Position numbers and translations under genes: made by a program | DNA from: Candidatus Hodarchaeota archaeon | Lineage (GTDB): Archaea; Asgardarchaeota; Heimdallarchaeia; Hodarchaeales; Hodarchaeaceae | Length of the DNA stretch: 41,253 bases | NCBI GenBank assembly: GCA_016839625.1 | Contig: JAEOTY010000334.1 | Location: forward strand, 1 to 41,253 | Reading direction: 5' to 3' | Shown: positions 10,011 to 18,903 of the stretch, one piece after another | Layout: every line of letters begins with the position of its first letter | Position numbering within the stretch: the stretch's first letter is position 1 | The notes under the pieces: generated by a model | The model's input: the letters and a program-made list of their open reading frames with translations, nothing else | Databases searched by the model: none | Told to the model about the DNA's origin: nothing

Positions 10011-11234
10011 GTGGTTTTAATGAAAAACGACTTTTCTTTGATCAAATTGATAGAAAAGGCAAGACATGAAATTTACTCTTGGGCTACAAACGATCTAACC
10101 TGTCAGCTAGCAAAAGAGGTTATGTGCATTGGACTAGCAAAGATGAATTTGTTTTATCAGGAGTTAGGGCTTGAACCACATGTCATTGTTGTCTTTGGCC
10201 CTGATGGGAGTGTGACTCGAAACATCGCCAGATTCAGTGAAGGAGTCGGTTATGGTTGTACTGTAGCCACCAAGGATTATATTTTTCCCAGTTTGCTTCA
10301 TCCGAATGGTTGTGGTTTCGGATTGTACAAGCTTGAGAATATGCTACCTTTACATGAGCTAATGAGAAAGCTGAATAGGTTAAAAAAAGAGGGAGTACCT
10401 ATTGGTAACCAACGAGGAAAGTGGGACGTCTGGAAGTCAAACCACTTCATTGATATTCTCAGGTTAGATGCAGTAACTTCTGACCATTCTCAATATGAAG
10501 AATGGTTATCTCCTGGTCATTATGTTCTTATCCATTCATCACAGCAAGTACATACTCATCGTTTGAGTCAATGGAACACGGAAGAATTCACTAAGGTTGA
10601 TACTCCTTTTGGGACTGTTGAGGGCTTAGCAGATGATTCTTTAAAGGAATATTTGCGATTCTTCTCAAAAGTAGAGGATTATAGTAAGAAAAAGCGGACC
10701 TCTATTGCAATAGAGCTTTTTGGAGAGGATTCTGTCAGTTGTATCGCAAACCCGACTCATCAAGGGTATTATCAAGAAAATGACTATTACGTTATGAGGC
10801 TTGGTCTCTACAACTCAATACATCAAAGTGGAGAAAAAAATCTACCTTTGTTCCCCTTAGCTTTCAATGGCTACTCATTTATCTATCTTTATGAGGGCCA
10901 ATCAAATATTAATGAGCGTCATTGGACTAATAATCAATATCACCGTGCGAAAGATATGGGACATGCTGATTTTCTGAAACAAGTCAATCTACTCCCGCAC
11001 GGTGGAGGATATAAGTTATTATATCCTTTCTCTACAGTTAAATCTGTTGTATTAAATGGAATAAATTATTTTGAGCTTCTTGATGCGCCGATGGAAAGCC
11101 AAATGCTGATTCAAAATATAGAGGCACTAGAATATGGTTACCGCGGACCAACCGAGATTTTACCTTTGGTTGACCGTCTTGAGCTTGGAAAAAGAGTAGC
11201 TAGATTTGTACCAACCCAGATAATAAAATTTTGA
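10011..11234 (+). CDS. Divergent RtcB-like (tRNA/RNA ligase family) protein
   Basis: Collinear motif match to RtcB: IFPSLLHPNGCGFGLYKL (cf. IIPAAVGVDIGCGMNALRT), SNHFIDI (cf. GNHFIEI), YVLIHSSQQ (cf. IMLHSGSRG), YYVMRLGL (cf. YVTRKGAV), PLAFNGYSFIY (cf. PGSMGAKSFIV), HRAKDM (cf. HGAGRVM), YRGPTEIL...RVARFVPTQIIKF (cf. YKDVDEVV...KVARLRPLGVVKG). GTG at 10011 or ATG at 10020. Confidence 0.72.
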   Translation: MVLMKNDFSLIKLIEKARHEIYSWATNDLTCQLAKEVMCIGLAKMNLFYQELGLEPHVIVVFGPDGSVTRNIARFSEGVGYGCTVATKDYIFPSLLHPNGCGFGLYKLENMLPLHELMRKLNRLKKEGVPIGNQRGKWDVWKSNHFIDILRLDAVTSDHSQYEEWLSPGHYVLIHSSQQVHTHRLSQWNTEEFTKVDTPFGTVEGLADDSLKEYLRFFSKVEDYSKKKRTSIAIELFGEDSVSCIANPTHQGYYQENDYYVMRLGLYNSIHQSGEKNLPLFPLAFNGYSFIYLYEGQSNINERHWTNNQYHRAKDMGHADFLKQVNLLPHGGGYKLLYPFSTVKSVVLNGINYFELLDAPMESQMLIQNIEALEYGYRGPTEILPLVDRLELGKRVARFVPTQIIKF

Positions 11235-11485
11235 CTTAAAACAATTCCTTTTTTGATTAAATTGGTTAAATCTAAAGGTTTAGTTAAAAGACTAGCGATG
11301 CATACTATTTGTTTTCTCACTAACCGATAAAAATACTAGTTAATCTATAAATAAAGTCTTTATGAATAATTCTGGGGAATTAATGATTAAAGCTGGATTA
11401 TCTATCAGGTAATTTCCATTCTATCGAATTTAGAGTCATATTTAACCAATATGCTTTTTTAGCAGCCTTTTTAACCTGAAAAAAT

Positions 11486-12418
11486 ATGATTAACTTGGTT
11501 TCGCTTTTGAAGGACGATTTAAAAAAATCTGAACTCCAAAGAGAAATAACAGATGATCGTGAAGATCTCACTTTCCCTGGACGAAAGTCGTTATTAGAGA
11601 AAATCCAAAATAATTTTGATGTGAAGGGAGATGTCTGGGTACACCATGCCTATCATGTTGCTTCAGAGGATCCACTCACTCTAGATAATCTAAATGATGT
11701 TCAATATCAGGATAAAGTTATTGTACCATCCGTTCTTCAGACCCTTATTGACAAGGTGGGAGGAAAGAGAACAGCGAGCCTTTCGGCAATCAGTGGGTTG
11801 AAAAAACCCGAATTACTGTTAGTTTATGATCCTGCTACAATGAATATTGCAATTGTTTCAAAGGAAAGAGTATGGATTACTGAAATCCTTCTTAATCAAG
11901 CTGATTTTCTTTATCCATCTCCTTATGAAAGAACTCATGCTTTAACAAGCGTGGATCGAACTCAATTAGAGGTGACTCGAGAAGATATTTCTATTGAGAT
12001 TAATGGTTTTCGAGCTAAAGGAGGTATTGAGAGAGATTCAATCCTCCTTCCTCTTGATTCTTATTATCGTCCAGTATTGGGAGGAAAAGATCATACTAAA
12101 CGTCTTAAATCGTCACTTCTGAGAACACCTGATGTAGCCGAATTAATTTTGATGATTTCTGATGCAATCTCCTCTTCCGCAAAAATGTACCTGGGGACTG
12201 TGAACACACGTCTCCAAGAAGATCGTGTGTCTTTGGAATATCCCAAGGAAGCTTACATTGCTGCTATAAAAATCTTTAATCAATTCTTAGATGTCATTGA
12301 GATCCGCTCCCCCTCGCAACCAAATCATGTAGAGCTCCAGCGCATTAATTTTCGGATTTATCGCACTGAAATCTCTCGTTCTCTAAGACGTCTTATTAAA
12401 ATTCTTCATATTCGATGA
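11486..12418 (+). CDS. Hypothetical protein (310 aa)
   Basis: Long uninterrupted ORF from ATG with no competing ORF; no recognised family motif. Confidence 0.75.
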   Translation: MINLVSLLKDDLKKSELQREITDDREDLTFPGRKSLLEKIQNNFDVKGDVWVHHAYHVASEDPLTLDNLNDVQYQDKVIVPSVLQTLIDKVGGKRTASLSAISGLKKPELLLVYDPATMNIAIVSKERVWITEILLNQADFLYPSPYERTHALTSVDRTQLEVTREDISIEINGFRAKGGIERDSILLPLDSYYRPVLGGKDHTKRLKSSLLRTPDVAELILMISDAISSSAKMYLGTVNTRLQEDRVSLEYPKEAYIAAIKIFNQFLDVIEIRSPSQPNHVELQRINFRIYRTEISRSLRRLIKILHIR

Positions 12419-12433
12419 TCGGCTAAAGATGTT

Positions 12434-12928
12434 CTATTCTTGTTCTTCTTGATACTCATCAATTACTTTTTTAGCCTCTTCAACCCAGATACGAGTAAGT
12501 TGTAGTGCTTCTAGCTCTTTTTGTTTTTCCATTAGCATTGGTTTTCGTGTATCGTACTCTGCTCGATTAATACGTCCTAAAACAAAGTCCCGTTCTAGTA
12601 CATCAATCTCAGCCGAGACAATACCGTCCATGGATTGGAAAAACAATATAGCTGCTGAAGTGATGGTGTCAATCAGTTCCTGACCAGGACTTGATACATA
12701 ATAAACATAACGAGGTGTGGGAAATGGCTCAACAGTTCGTTCACAAATATAATTTGCTAATAATAATTTCAAATGTTTCTCTACTGCTGGCCTTGAGATA
12801 TTTAGTTTCTCCGCCAGTTCTTGAGGGTTCATAGAATCAGTACTTAAAAAATTGATAATCTTTCGTCTGGTGGGATCAGCGAGGAGCTTCAAAATATCTT
12901 CTATGCGTCGCTCTATTTCATTTTTCAT
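12434..12928 (-). CDS. ArsR-type winged-HTH transcriptional regulator with C-terminal SHOCT-like helical segment
   Basis: ILKLLADPTRRKIINFLSTDSMNPQELAEKLNISRPAVEKHLKLLLANYICE is a typical ArsR/HTH_20 domain; the tail LGRINRAEYDTRKPMLMEKQKELEAL resembles a SHOCT hairpin. Confidence 0.88.
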   Translation of the reverse strand: MKNEIERRIEDILKLLADPTRRKIINFLSTDSMNPQELAEKLNISRPAVEKHLKLLLANYICERTVEPFPTPRYVYYVSSPGQELIDTITSAAILFFQSMDGIVSAEIDVLERDFVLGRINRAEYDTRKPMLMEKQKELEALQLTRIWVEEAKKVIDEYQEEQE

Positions 12929-13266
12929 CTATTCTTCCTCAAAATAATCTCCTAAATGTCCTTAAAGCTCAATAATAAACTTTTTCTCGAGGCTTGGATG
13001 AATCTTTCAACTGAATGTTGTTTGAAGTCTGTCTTCTTAAGGTTACCAATGAATGGTAGGTTCTTAGTTCCTTAAATAGAGATCAGGAGAGATTAGATTG
13101 GTAAATCAATGGATCAAGACAGAGATAGTCATTCTTAAATTTGATCATTAACCCTATGGTTATAGGTATTAACTCGATAGTTTTTTCTTTGAACCATCCT
13201 TTTTAGGATATTATTTAACTAACTGTATATCTTAGTCATTCAGAATTAAACCACACAGATAACGAA

Positions 13267-14112
13267 GTGATTTTAATGTCTAGAAAAGAAATTCACGACT
13301 TAAAGATCTTAATTAGATCATTAGATATTCGTCTAAAAAATGAGGAAATTTCACGCGAAGAATATGACGATTTGAAAGCAAAATATGAAGTCAAATTGGA
13401 AGAGGAGCTCAAACTTGTTAAAGATACGAGTCTCATAAAGAATTTGTCCTATATTAGTATATCTGGATCAGGAAAAGTTACAGACTCCTATATTTCGATT
13501 TCAGGTTCAGGCAGAGTGGATGGGTGGAAAGATGGTTCGATTTCGATTTCAGGTTCAGGAAAAATAACTGATGACGAAATCAAAGTTAGTGGGAGCGCTT
13601 CCTTGCCAGGAAATCTCAAAACCCACACTTTAATGGCGTCAGGTTCAATAAAGGTTGATGGACCTATTGAAACTAATGTTTTTTCCGTATCTGGTTCATG
13701 TAAAATACGTGGTTATCTAGTTGCACATGAAAAATTGGATATTTCGGGTTCTGGAAAAATATTTGCTGATATTAAAGGGGGTCAAGTACTCTCTAGTGGT
13801 TCATTGAAAGCAGTAGGATCAATTCTATGCGTTAATGCAGAACTTAATGGTTCGTACAAAATTGACGGAAACGTGGAATGCCAAAACTCTTTTTCCTCAG
13901 GGTTAGATTCTGAGTGTACCATTGGAGGGGACATACTTTGTAGTGGAAATGTTCGGATTGAGCAAGAGAACCGACGTGGACGACTTAAAGTAGAGCAGAT
14001 CATAACACAGGGAGATGTTTATCTCGAAGGGGTCACTGCTAGCTACGTTTGTGGAAAAAAGGTCGAACTTGGCCCCGAATGTGATGTTGCTAAGGTCGAG
14101 GAAAAAAGTTAA
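13267..14112 (+). CDS. Bactofilin-like polymer-forming protein with N-terminal SHOCT-like segment
   Basis: N-terminal RLKNEEISREEYDDLKAKYEVKL, then a beta-solenoid-like series (YISISGSGKV, YISISGSGRV, SISISGSGKI, LMASGSIKV, FSVSGSCKI, LDISGSGKI, VLSSGSLKAV, ELNGSYKI), ending YLEGVTASYVCGKKVELGPECDVAKVEE as in polymer-forming cytoskeletal proteins. Likely start ATG at 13276 (MSRKE). Confidence 0.8.
   Translation: MILMSRKEIHDLKILIRSLDIRLKNEEISREEYDDLKAKYEVKLEEELKLVKDTSLIKNLSYISISGSGKVTDSYISISGSGRVDGWKDGSISISGSGKITDDEIKVSGSASLPGNLKTHTLMASGSIKVDGPIETNVFSVSGSCKIRGYLVAHEKLDISGSGKIFADIKGGQVLSSGSLKAVGSILCVNAELNGSYKIDGNVECQNSFSSGLDSECTIGGDILCSGNVRIEQENRRGRLKVEQIITQGDVYLEGVTASYVCGKKVELGPECDVAKVEEKS
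13492..13559 (+). repeat. Direct 20-nt repeat pair (atttcgatttcaggttcagg) within the bactofilin-like gene
   Basis: Identical 20-mers at 13492-13511 and 13540-13559, encoding repeated I-S-I-S-G-S-G units. Confidence 0.85.
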
Positions 14113-14127
14113 TCTGTACATTTATTT

Positions 14128-14970
14128 TTGGGTCGAACGGGAAATATTTTGAGACAGATTCCTGTTCTTCCTGATTTTTTATCTAATCAAGCATCAAGTG
14201 CCATTTTGTGGTGCTATACAGGTGGAGGGCATTTATTTGCCGAGAACTTAAAAGAAATGAAGAATGTATCTTACACTCATCCAATCCTTTTATTATTTTC
14301 CAATGCAGGTGCTCTTGTAGCCAATAGATATGGTTTTTTCTGGAATTTGGTACATTCTGAAGTAAAAAAAGAAAATTTTCATATTATTTTGGAGAAAGCG
14401 GTAGCTAAATTTAATATCCAAGATTTGCTGGAAAAAAATATTTCATATTCGCTAATTCTCCACGATCCAGCATTTTCAATAGCTACTGCTCTAATTAATA
14501 CAGATGTGAAATGTATTATCGCCAGTCCTCTAACAGCCAATACAGCGGCTAAATTGGCTTTTGGAATTGCAGATAGTTTCATCTCTAATTTATTGTCGTC
14601 TGGATTGAAATCTGGAAAGCAAGTTGGTATTTTCCCAACAGATTCCCTATCCCGACAAATAAAGTCAACATTACCAATACGACAAATAAGGTCAGTTTCC
14701 ATTAATAATGTCAGTCCAACTGTCTGTAAATTCAATGCATTGGCGAAAACATCAAAGGGGCAACTCAAGTTCATTCCTCAATATTGTGTTGGTTGTCAAC
14801 GATGTGTGAAAAAATACCCCTCGGTATTTTCATACGGAGATGAAATTAAAATAAGAATTAGAGAAGTCGACGCGCAAAATATTCAGAAACTAAGATCAGA
14901 GGTGACTATTTTTCAAAATCCAGAAGAGATTTCCCCTTTTTTAAAGCGATGCCTTGAAAAAAAGAAATGA
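14128..14970 (+). CDS. Flavoprotein-like (HFCD/archaeoflavoprotein/DmrB-type) with C-terminal Cys-rich motif
   Basis: SSAILWCYTGGGHLFAENLKEM N-terminus and IIASPLTANTAAKLAFGIADSFISNLLSSGLKSGKQVGIFPTD are HFCD-flavoprotein-like; C-terminal CVGCQRCVKKYP. TTG start at 14128. Confidence 0.65.
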   Translation: MGRTGNILRQIPVLPDFLSNQASSAILWCYTGGGHLFAENLKEMKNVSYTHPILLLFSNAGALVANRYGFFWNLVHSEVKKENFHIILEKAVAKFNIQDLLEKNISYSLILHDPAFSIATALINTDVKCIIASPLTANTAAKLAFGIADSFISNLLSSGLKSGKQVGIFPTDSLSRQIKSTLPIRQIRSVSINNVSPTVCKFNALAKTSKGQLKFIPQYCVGCQRCVKKYPSVFSYGDEIKIRIREVDAQNIQKLRSEVTIFQNPEEISPFLKRCLEKKK

Positions 14971-14977
14971 TACCGAA

Positions 14978-15532
14978 TTACCTCACAGCTCGGGCTCTAT
15001 ATACTTCAATATACTCTTTGATTGTACGTCCTAATTGTTCAAAAGCTTCTGTGACATTAAGACCAGATTTAGCGCTAGTATTGAGATATTTTAGCTCGTA
15101 GGGAATGTCTGTTGGCTCATTTTGGCTTTTTTCAATAAATTCTGACAATACATCTTGACTTACGGAGTTTGGGAGATCACTCTTGTTCCCTAAAATTATA
15201 TAGGGAATGTGACGGCCAACATTAGTAAAAAGTTCTCGTTTCCAGTTCTCGAGATTATATAGAGATTCAGGCCTTGTTCGGTCAAAAACTAAGATTGCTC
15301 CATGTGATCCTTTATAATAGAGAGTTCTTACGGCTTCAAATCGCTGTTGTCCCGCAAGATCCCAGATCTGAAATTTAAATTGTATTCCGTCGATTTCGAG
15401 ATTTTGGACGGCGAAATCTGCACCAATTGTTAATATGTAGCCGCTTTGAAATCCCTTTCCAAGAAATCGTTCTCTTAGAGAGGTTTTTCCTACTCCGCCA
15501 TCTCCTAGTAAGCAAATTTTGTACAATGGCAT
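14978..15532 (-). CDS. Ras/Rab-like small GTPase
   Basis: G1 GDGGVGKTS, G2 LTIGADF, G3 WDLAGQQRF, G4 GNKSD, G5 TSAKSG; no C-terminal prenylation Cys. Confidence 0.95.
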   Translation of the reverse strand: MPLYKICLLGDGGVGKTSLRERFLGKGFQSGYILTIGADFAVQNLEIDGIQFKFQIWDLAGQQRFEAVRTLYYKGSHGAILVFDRTRPESLYNLENWKRELFTNVGRHIPYIILGNKSDLPNSVSQDVLSEFIEKSQNEPTDIPYELKYLNTSAKSGLNVTEAFEQLGRTIKEYIEVYRARAVR

Positions 15533-15796
15533 AAGGAATCCCTCAGAATCTATTACATCTCATGATCTTACAATTGAACAAGAAGGAAACTAGAAGCTAT
15601 AATCGTTTTGTCTATTTGGAACACAAATCTATGTCCAAATCACGTACGTAAAATAATCTGGTTCTCCTATATAATTATATTTAAATCAATGCAGTATCAT
15701 TTTATTTTTCATCAAGACATACAAAATTCTAAGAAGTTGATGTAGGGGTCGAAGCTGTAATTGATCTTTTACTAGATGTTTCCTTGGATTAGTATT

Positions 15797-17272
15797 CTAT
15801 GGAGAAAAAGTTTTTATCATGTTTATCTTCGTATTATAAAGCTTCTCTGTTAAACTGACCTTATAGATGTGTGGATTTAATAATCGTTTGTATGTTAAGT
15901 CTAAACAACGTAACTGCTCTTTACTATGAGCTTGAGCTACTCGCCATTCTCCAAATTTTTCATCGACAACTATTATCCCATTATTCATCAGTAATGTGTG
16001 GAGAGGTTGGGTAGTAATATCCTTTGGCAATTGATATTTCTTCAAATGTTCGATCGGATGATGGATCCAATCACCGGAACTTGGGTCTTTTTCATCAAAT
16101 AAACCGATTACATCTGCGAGAAACCTACCCGTATCATCGACAATTCTCCAGAGCTTTTTGATACCAGGGTTAATGGTTTTTTGGATATTTTCACTTACTT
16201 TAATTCTAGGTTTTCTATCTAAAGCGACAAGTTTGTAAACTCCTCCCAATGCACTTTGTTCTCCACCTGTTATTAGTTTTGTGCCAACACCATAAGTTAA
16301 GCGACTCAGAGTTTCCAGATGGAGCTCTCTTTCTTCCTTATTGCTATTACTTTTTTCTATGATTTGATGGACTATAGAATCAATTGTAAATTCATCGAGT
16401 TCGTTAGAAAGCACAATATTAATATTAGGAAATCCTGCTTTTTTAAACTCTCGAAATACTGCAACAGACAAATATGCCAAGTCACCTGAATCAATTCTGA
16501 CACCCACTATTTCTTTACCTTTCTCTCGAAGTTGTTTTGCTACTTCAATCGCATGAGGAAGGCCCGATTTCAATACGTCGTAAGTATCAATTAAGAGCAA
16601 GCATTTTTCTGGAAAAACTTCCGCATATGATCTAAATGACTCTAATTCTGAATTAAAAGCTTGGACCCATGAATGGGCCTGCGTTCCTACTATTGGGCAA
16701 TCCCAAATTTTCCCTCCCTGCACAAATGAAGTTCCTGTACACCCTCCTACAAGAGCTGCACGAACACCAATGTATGCACTATCTCCTTGTGCTCTTCTTA
16801 ATCCAAATTCAAAAATTTTCCCCCCTCTTGCAGCATTAACTATTCGTGCTGCTTTAGTCGCAATTAGAGTTGAATAATTGATAATATTGAGTAAAGCAGT
16901 CTCTACTAATTGTGTTTCGATAATTGGACCTGTTACTGATATTATTGGAGTATATGGAAATATTAAAGAACCTTCTCTTACCCCCTCGACCTTACCTGTG
17001 AACTTAAGCTTCAACAAATACTCTAAGAACTCTTCTGAAAACATTTTCTGTTCTCTTAGATAAGTGATGTCGCTTTCTGTGAATTTCAAGTTCAACAGAT
17101 ATTCCAGAGCTGGTTGAATCCCGCAAGCAATAGTAAAACCTCCATTGAAGGGATTTGACCTGAAGAAAAGATTAAATGTAGCGTTTTTTCTGATATCTAA
17201 GTCGAAATATCCTTGACTCATTGTTAATTGATATAAATCTGTAAAAAGTGCCCGACCTTTTTCGTAGAACAT
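15797..17272 (-). CDS. pncB: Nicotinate phosphoribosyltransferase
   Basis: LFTDLYQLTMSQGYF, FEFGLRRAQG, GGCTGTSFV, GTQAHSWVQAF, LLIDTYD, VGVRIDSGDL, YGVGTKLITGG. Confidence 0.95.
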   Translation of the reverse strand: MFYEKGRALFTDLYQLTMSQGYFDLDIRKNATFNLFFRSNPFNGGFTIACGIQPALEYLLNLKFTESDITYLREQKMFSEEFLEYLLKLKFTGKVEGVREGSLIFPYTPIISVTGPIIETQLVETALLNIINYSTLIATKAARIVNAARGGKIFEFGLRRAQGDSAYIGVRAALVGGCTGTSFVQGGKIWDCPIVGTQAHSWVQAFNSELESFRSYAEVFPEKCLLLIDTYDVLKSGLPHAIEVAKQLREKGKEIVGVRIDSGDLAYLSVAVFREFKKAGFPNINIVLSNELDEFTIDSIVHQIIEKSNSNKEERELHLETLSRLTYGVGTKLITGGEQSALGGVYKLVALDRKPRIKVSENIQKTINPGIKKLWRIVDDTGRFLADVIGLFDEKDPSSGDWIHHPIEHLKKYQLPKDITTQPLHTLLMNNGIIVVDEKFGEWRVAQAHSKEQLRCLDLTYKRLLNPHIYKVSLTEKLYNTKINMIKTFSP

Positions 17273-17555
17273 AAGTAATCATCACCTGACTTAATTGGAT
17301 ATCAATTTTTTAATTTTCTATTTATGTTCTCATAACTTAGAATGTTCTAATTTAAGTTATTTTTCATCTTAATGGAATATTTTTCTATAACTGCCAATTA
17401 ATCTCAGTTTAATGCTGTTAATCTTAAGAAATATCGATGGTATTGATTTTTGTGCTTTTTACGAACATTTTTACTGAAAATTTAAAAAAGAAAAAATAAC
17501 TTAAGATAATTAAAAGCATAGACCTGACTGACATAGTAAGTGGTGTTGATTCAGT

Positions 17556-18233
17556 ATGCAAATTGAAGACATTAAACTAGCTGGTTTCATTGAAATTACA
17601 GATAAAGACGCCTTACTCGTCGTTGATGTACAAAACGATTTTCTACCTGGAGGAGCTTTACCAGTAGCAGATGGAGATCAAATTATTCTTGGAATTAATG
17701 AACTTATATCGAAATTTCATGATAGTGATAATATCATCGTTTTTACACAGGATTGGCATCCTGCAGATCATCAATCCTTTGCAAGTGCTCATCTTGGGAA
17801 AAATCCATATGAGGTTTTTGAAGCTCCAGGAATAGGACCAGTTTTATGGCCAGATCATTGTGTCCAAGGTTCTCATGGAGCAAGTTTTGCCCCTGGGTTA
17901 CAAACAGTTAATGCAACTTTAATTCTCCAAAAAGGGTTTCATAAGGCAATTGATTCATATTCCGCTTTTCTGGAAAATGATAAAACCACAGAAACGGGGT
18001 TGGCCACCTTTCTCCAATCCCTTGAAATTAAGCGTGTCTTCGTTTGTGGATTAGCGTTAGACTATTGCGTGTATTTCACTGCAGTTGATGCAAGATCTTT
18101 TGGATTTGAGGTTATTTTTATACTAGATTTAACCAAGCCTGTTAATTCACCACCAGATAGCGTTCCTAAAGCCTTGCAAAGTATGGTTGGCCATAAGATA
18201 ACATTTGTTACTTCTGATCAGATTCTATCTTAA
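17556..18233 (+). CDS. pncA: Nicotinamidase (isochorismatase family)
   Basis: ALLVVDVQNDFLPGGALPV, TQDWHPADHQSFAS, WPDHCVQGSHGA, VFVCGLALDYCVYFTAVDA (catalytic Cys). Confidence 0.95.
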   Translation: MQIEDIKLAGFIEITDKDALLVVDVQNDFLPGGALPVADGDQIILGINELISKFHDSDNIIVFTQDWHPADHQSFASAHLGKNPYEVFEAPGIGPVLWPDHCVQGSHGASFAPGLQTVNATLILQKGFHKAIDSYSAFLENDKTTETGLATFLQSLEIKRVFVCGLALDYCVYFTAVDARSFGFEVIFILDLTKPVNSPPDSVPKALQSMVGHKITFVTSDQILS

Positions 18234-18903
18234 GTTGTGACTCTATCTTTCCCAGAGTTGAAGAAGTGCCAGTATACTTACGTATTAAATAAAGTAAAAT
18301 GAGCATTGCAGCTGAAATTGATATTCCTAAGGTTCCATACACTTTTCCAACCTCGATGAAAAAATTGCTTGCTAAATAGAGGATAAGAAAGCAAATTGAT
18401 ACGGCAATCCAAACAAGAAGACCAAAAGAAATAAATTGTATTCGAAAAATCTCCATTAACTTTTTTCTCTCGATGCACTCTGCCGGATAAGAGTCGTATT
18501 CCTGGTCGAGTTGCTTATATCGTGAAGCCAAAAACCAAACTTCATAAAATCCCCAAGTTAAAATCACCCACAAAGCAAGTATAAAAGGATCATCAAAAAC
18601 CTCGATCTGTTCTACCATTGGATCTATTCTTAGCGCGAGAAGAAATCTGCTGAGAAGAATTCCAGAAATAAGAATCGCTGTACTAAGACCTCGAAATTCT
18701 AACTTTAAAGTGATGATTCCATATATTCCTAGGGATCCGAGAAGTAGTGTTATTCCAATAGATGAGGCAATGATTATCAAATTTGACGAATAAATTTGTA
18801 AGAAAAGTAGCATGACTACAGAAAAAAGTGGGATAAATGAAAAAACAAGGAATATTGATACTAAAACCGATTGGATACCCCAAATAATAGTTCTTAGTTT
18901 CAT
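18208..18903 (-). CDS. Multi-pass membrane protein (hypothetical)
   Basis: Hydrophobic segments (IIWGIQSVLVSIFLVFSFIPLFSVVMLLFLQIY; LIIIASSIGITLLLGSLGIYGII; AAMLILLYLIRKY). ORF track begins at 18954; the ATG at 18903 (MKLRTII) overlaps the DUF58 stop and is the likely start. Confidence 0.75.
   Translation of the reverse strand: MKLRTIIWGIQSVLVSIFLVFSFIPLFSVVMLLFLQIYSSNLIIIASSIGITLLLGSLGIYGIITLKLEFRGLSTAILISGILLSRFLLALRIDPMVEQIEVFDDPFILALWVILTWGFYEVWFLASRYKQLDQEYDSYPAECIERKKLMEIFRIQFISFGLLVWIAVSICFLILYLASNFFIEVGKVYGTLGISISAAMLILLYLIRKYTGTSSTLGKIESQLKIESDQK

Noticed and set aside
16878-17063. 61-aa plus-strand ORF within pncB
   Set aside because: Antisense to well-supported pncB, no motif.
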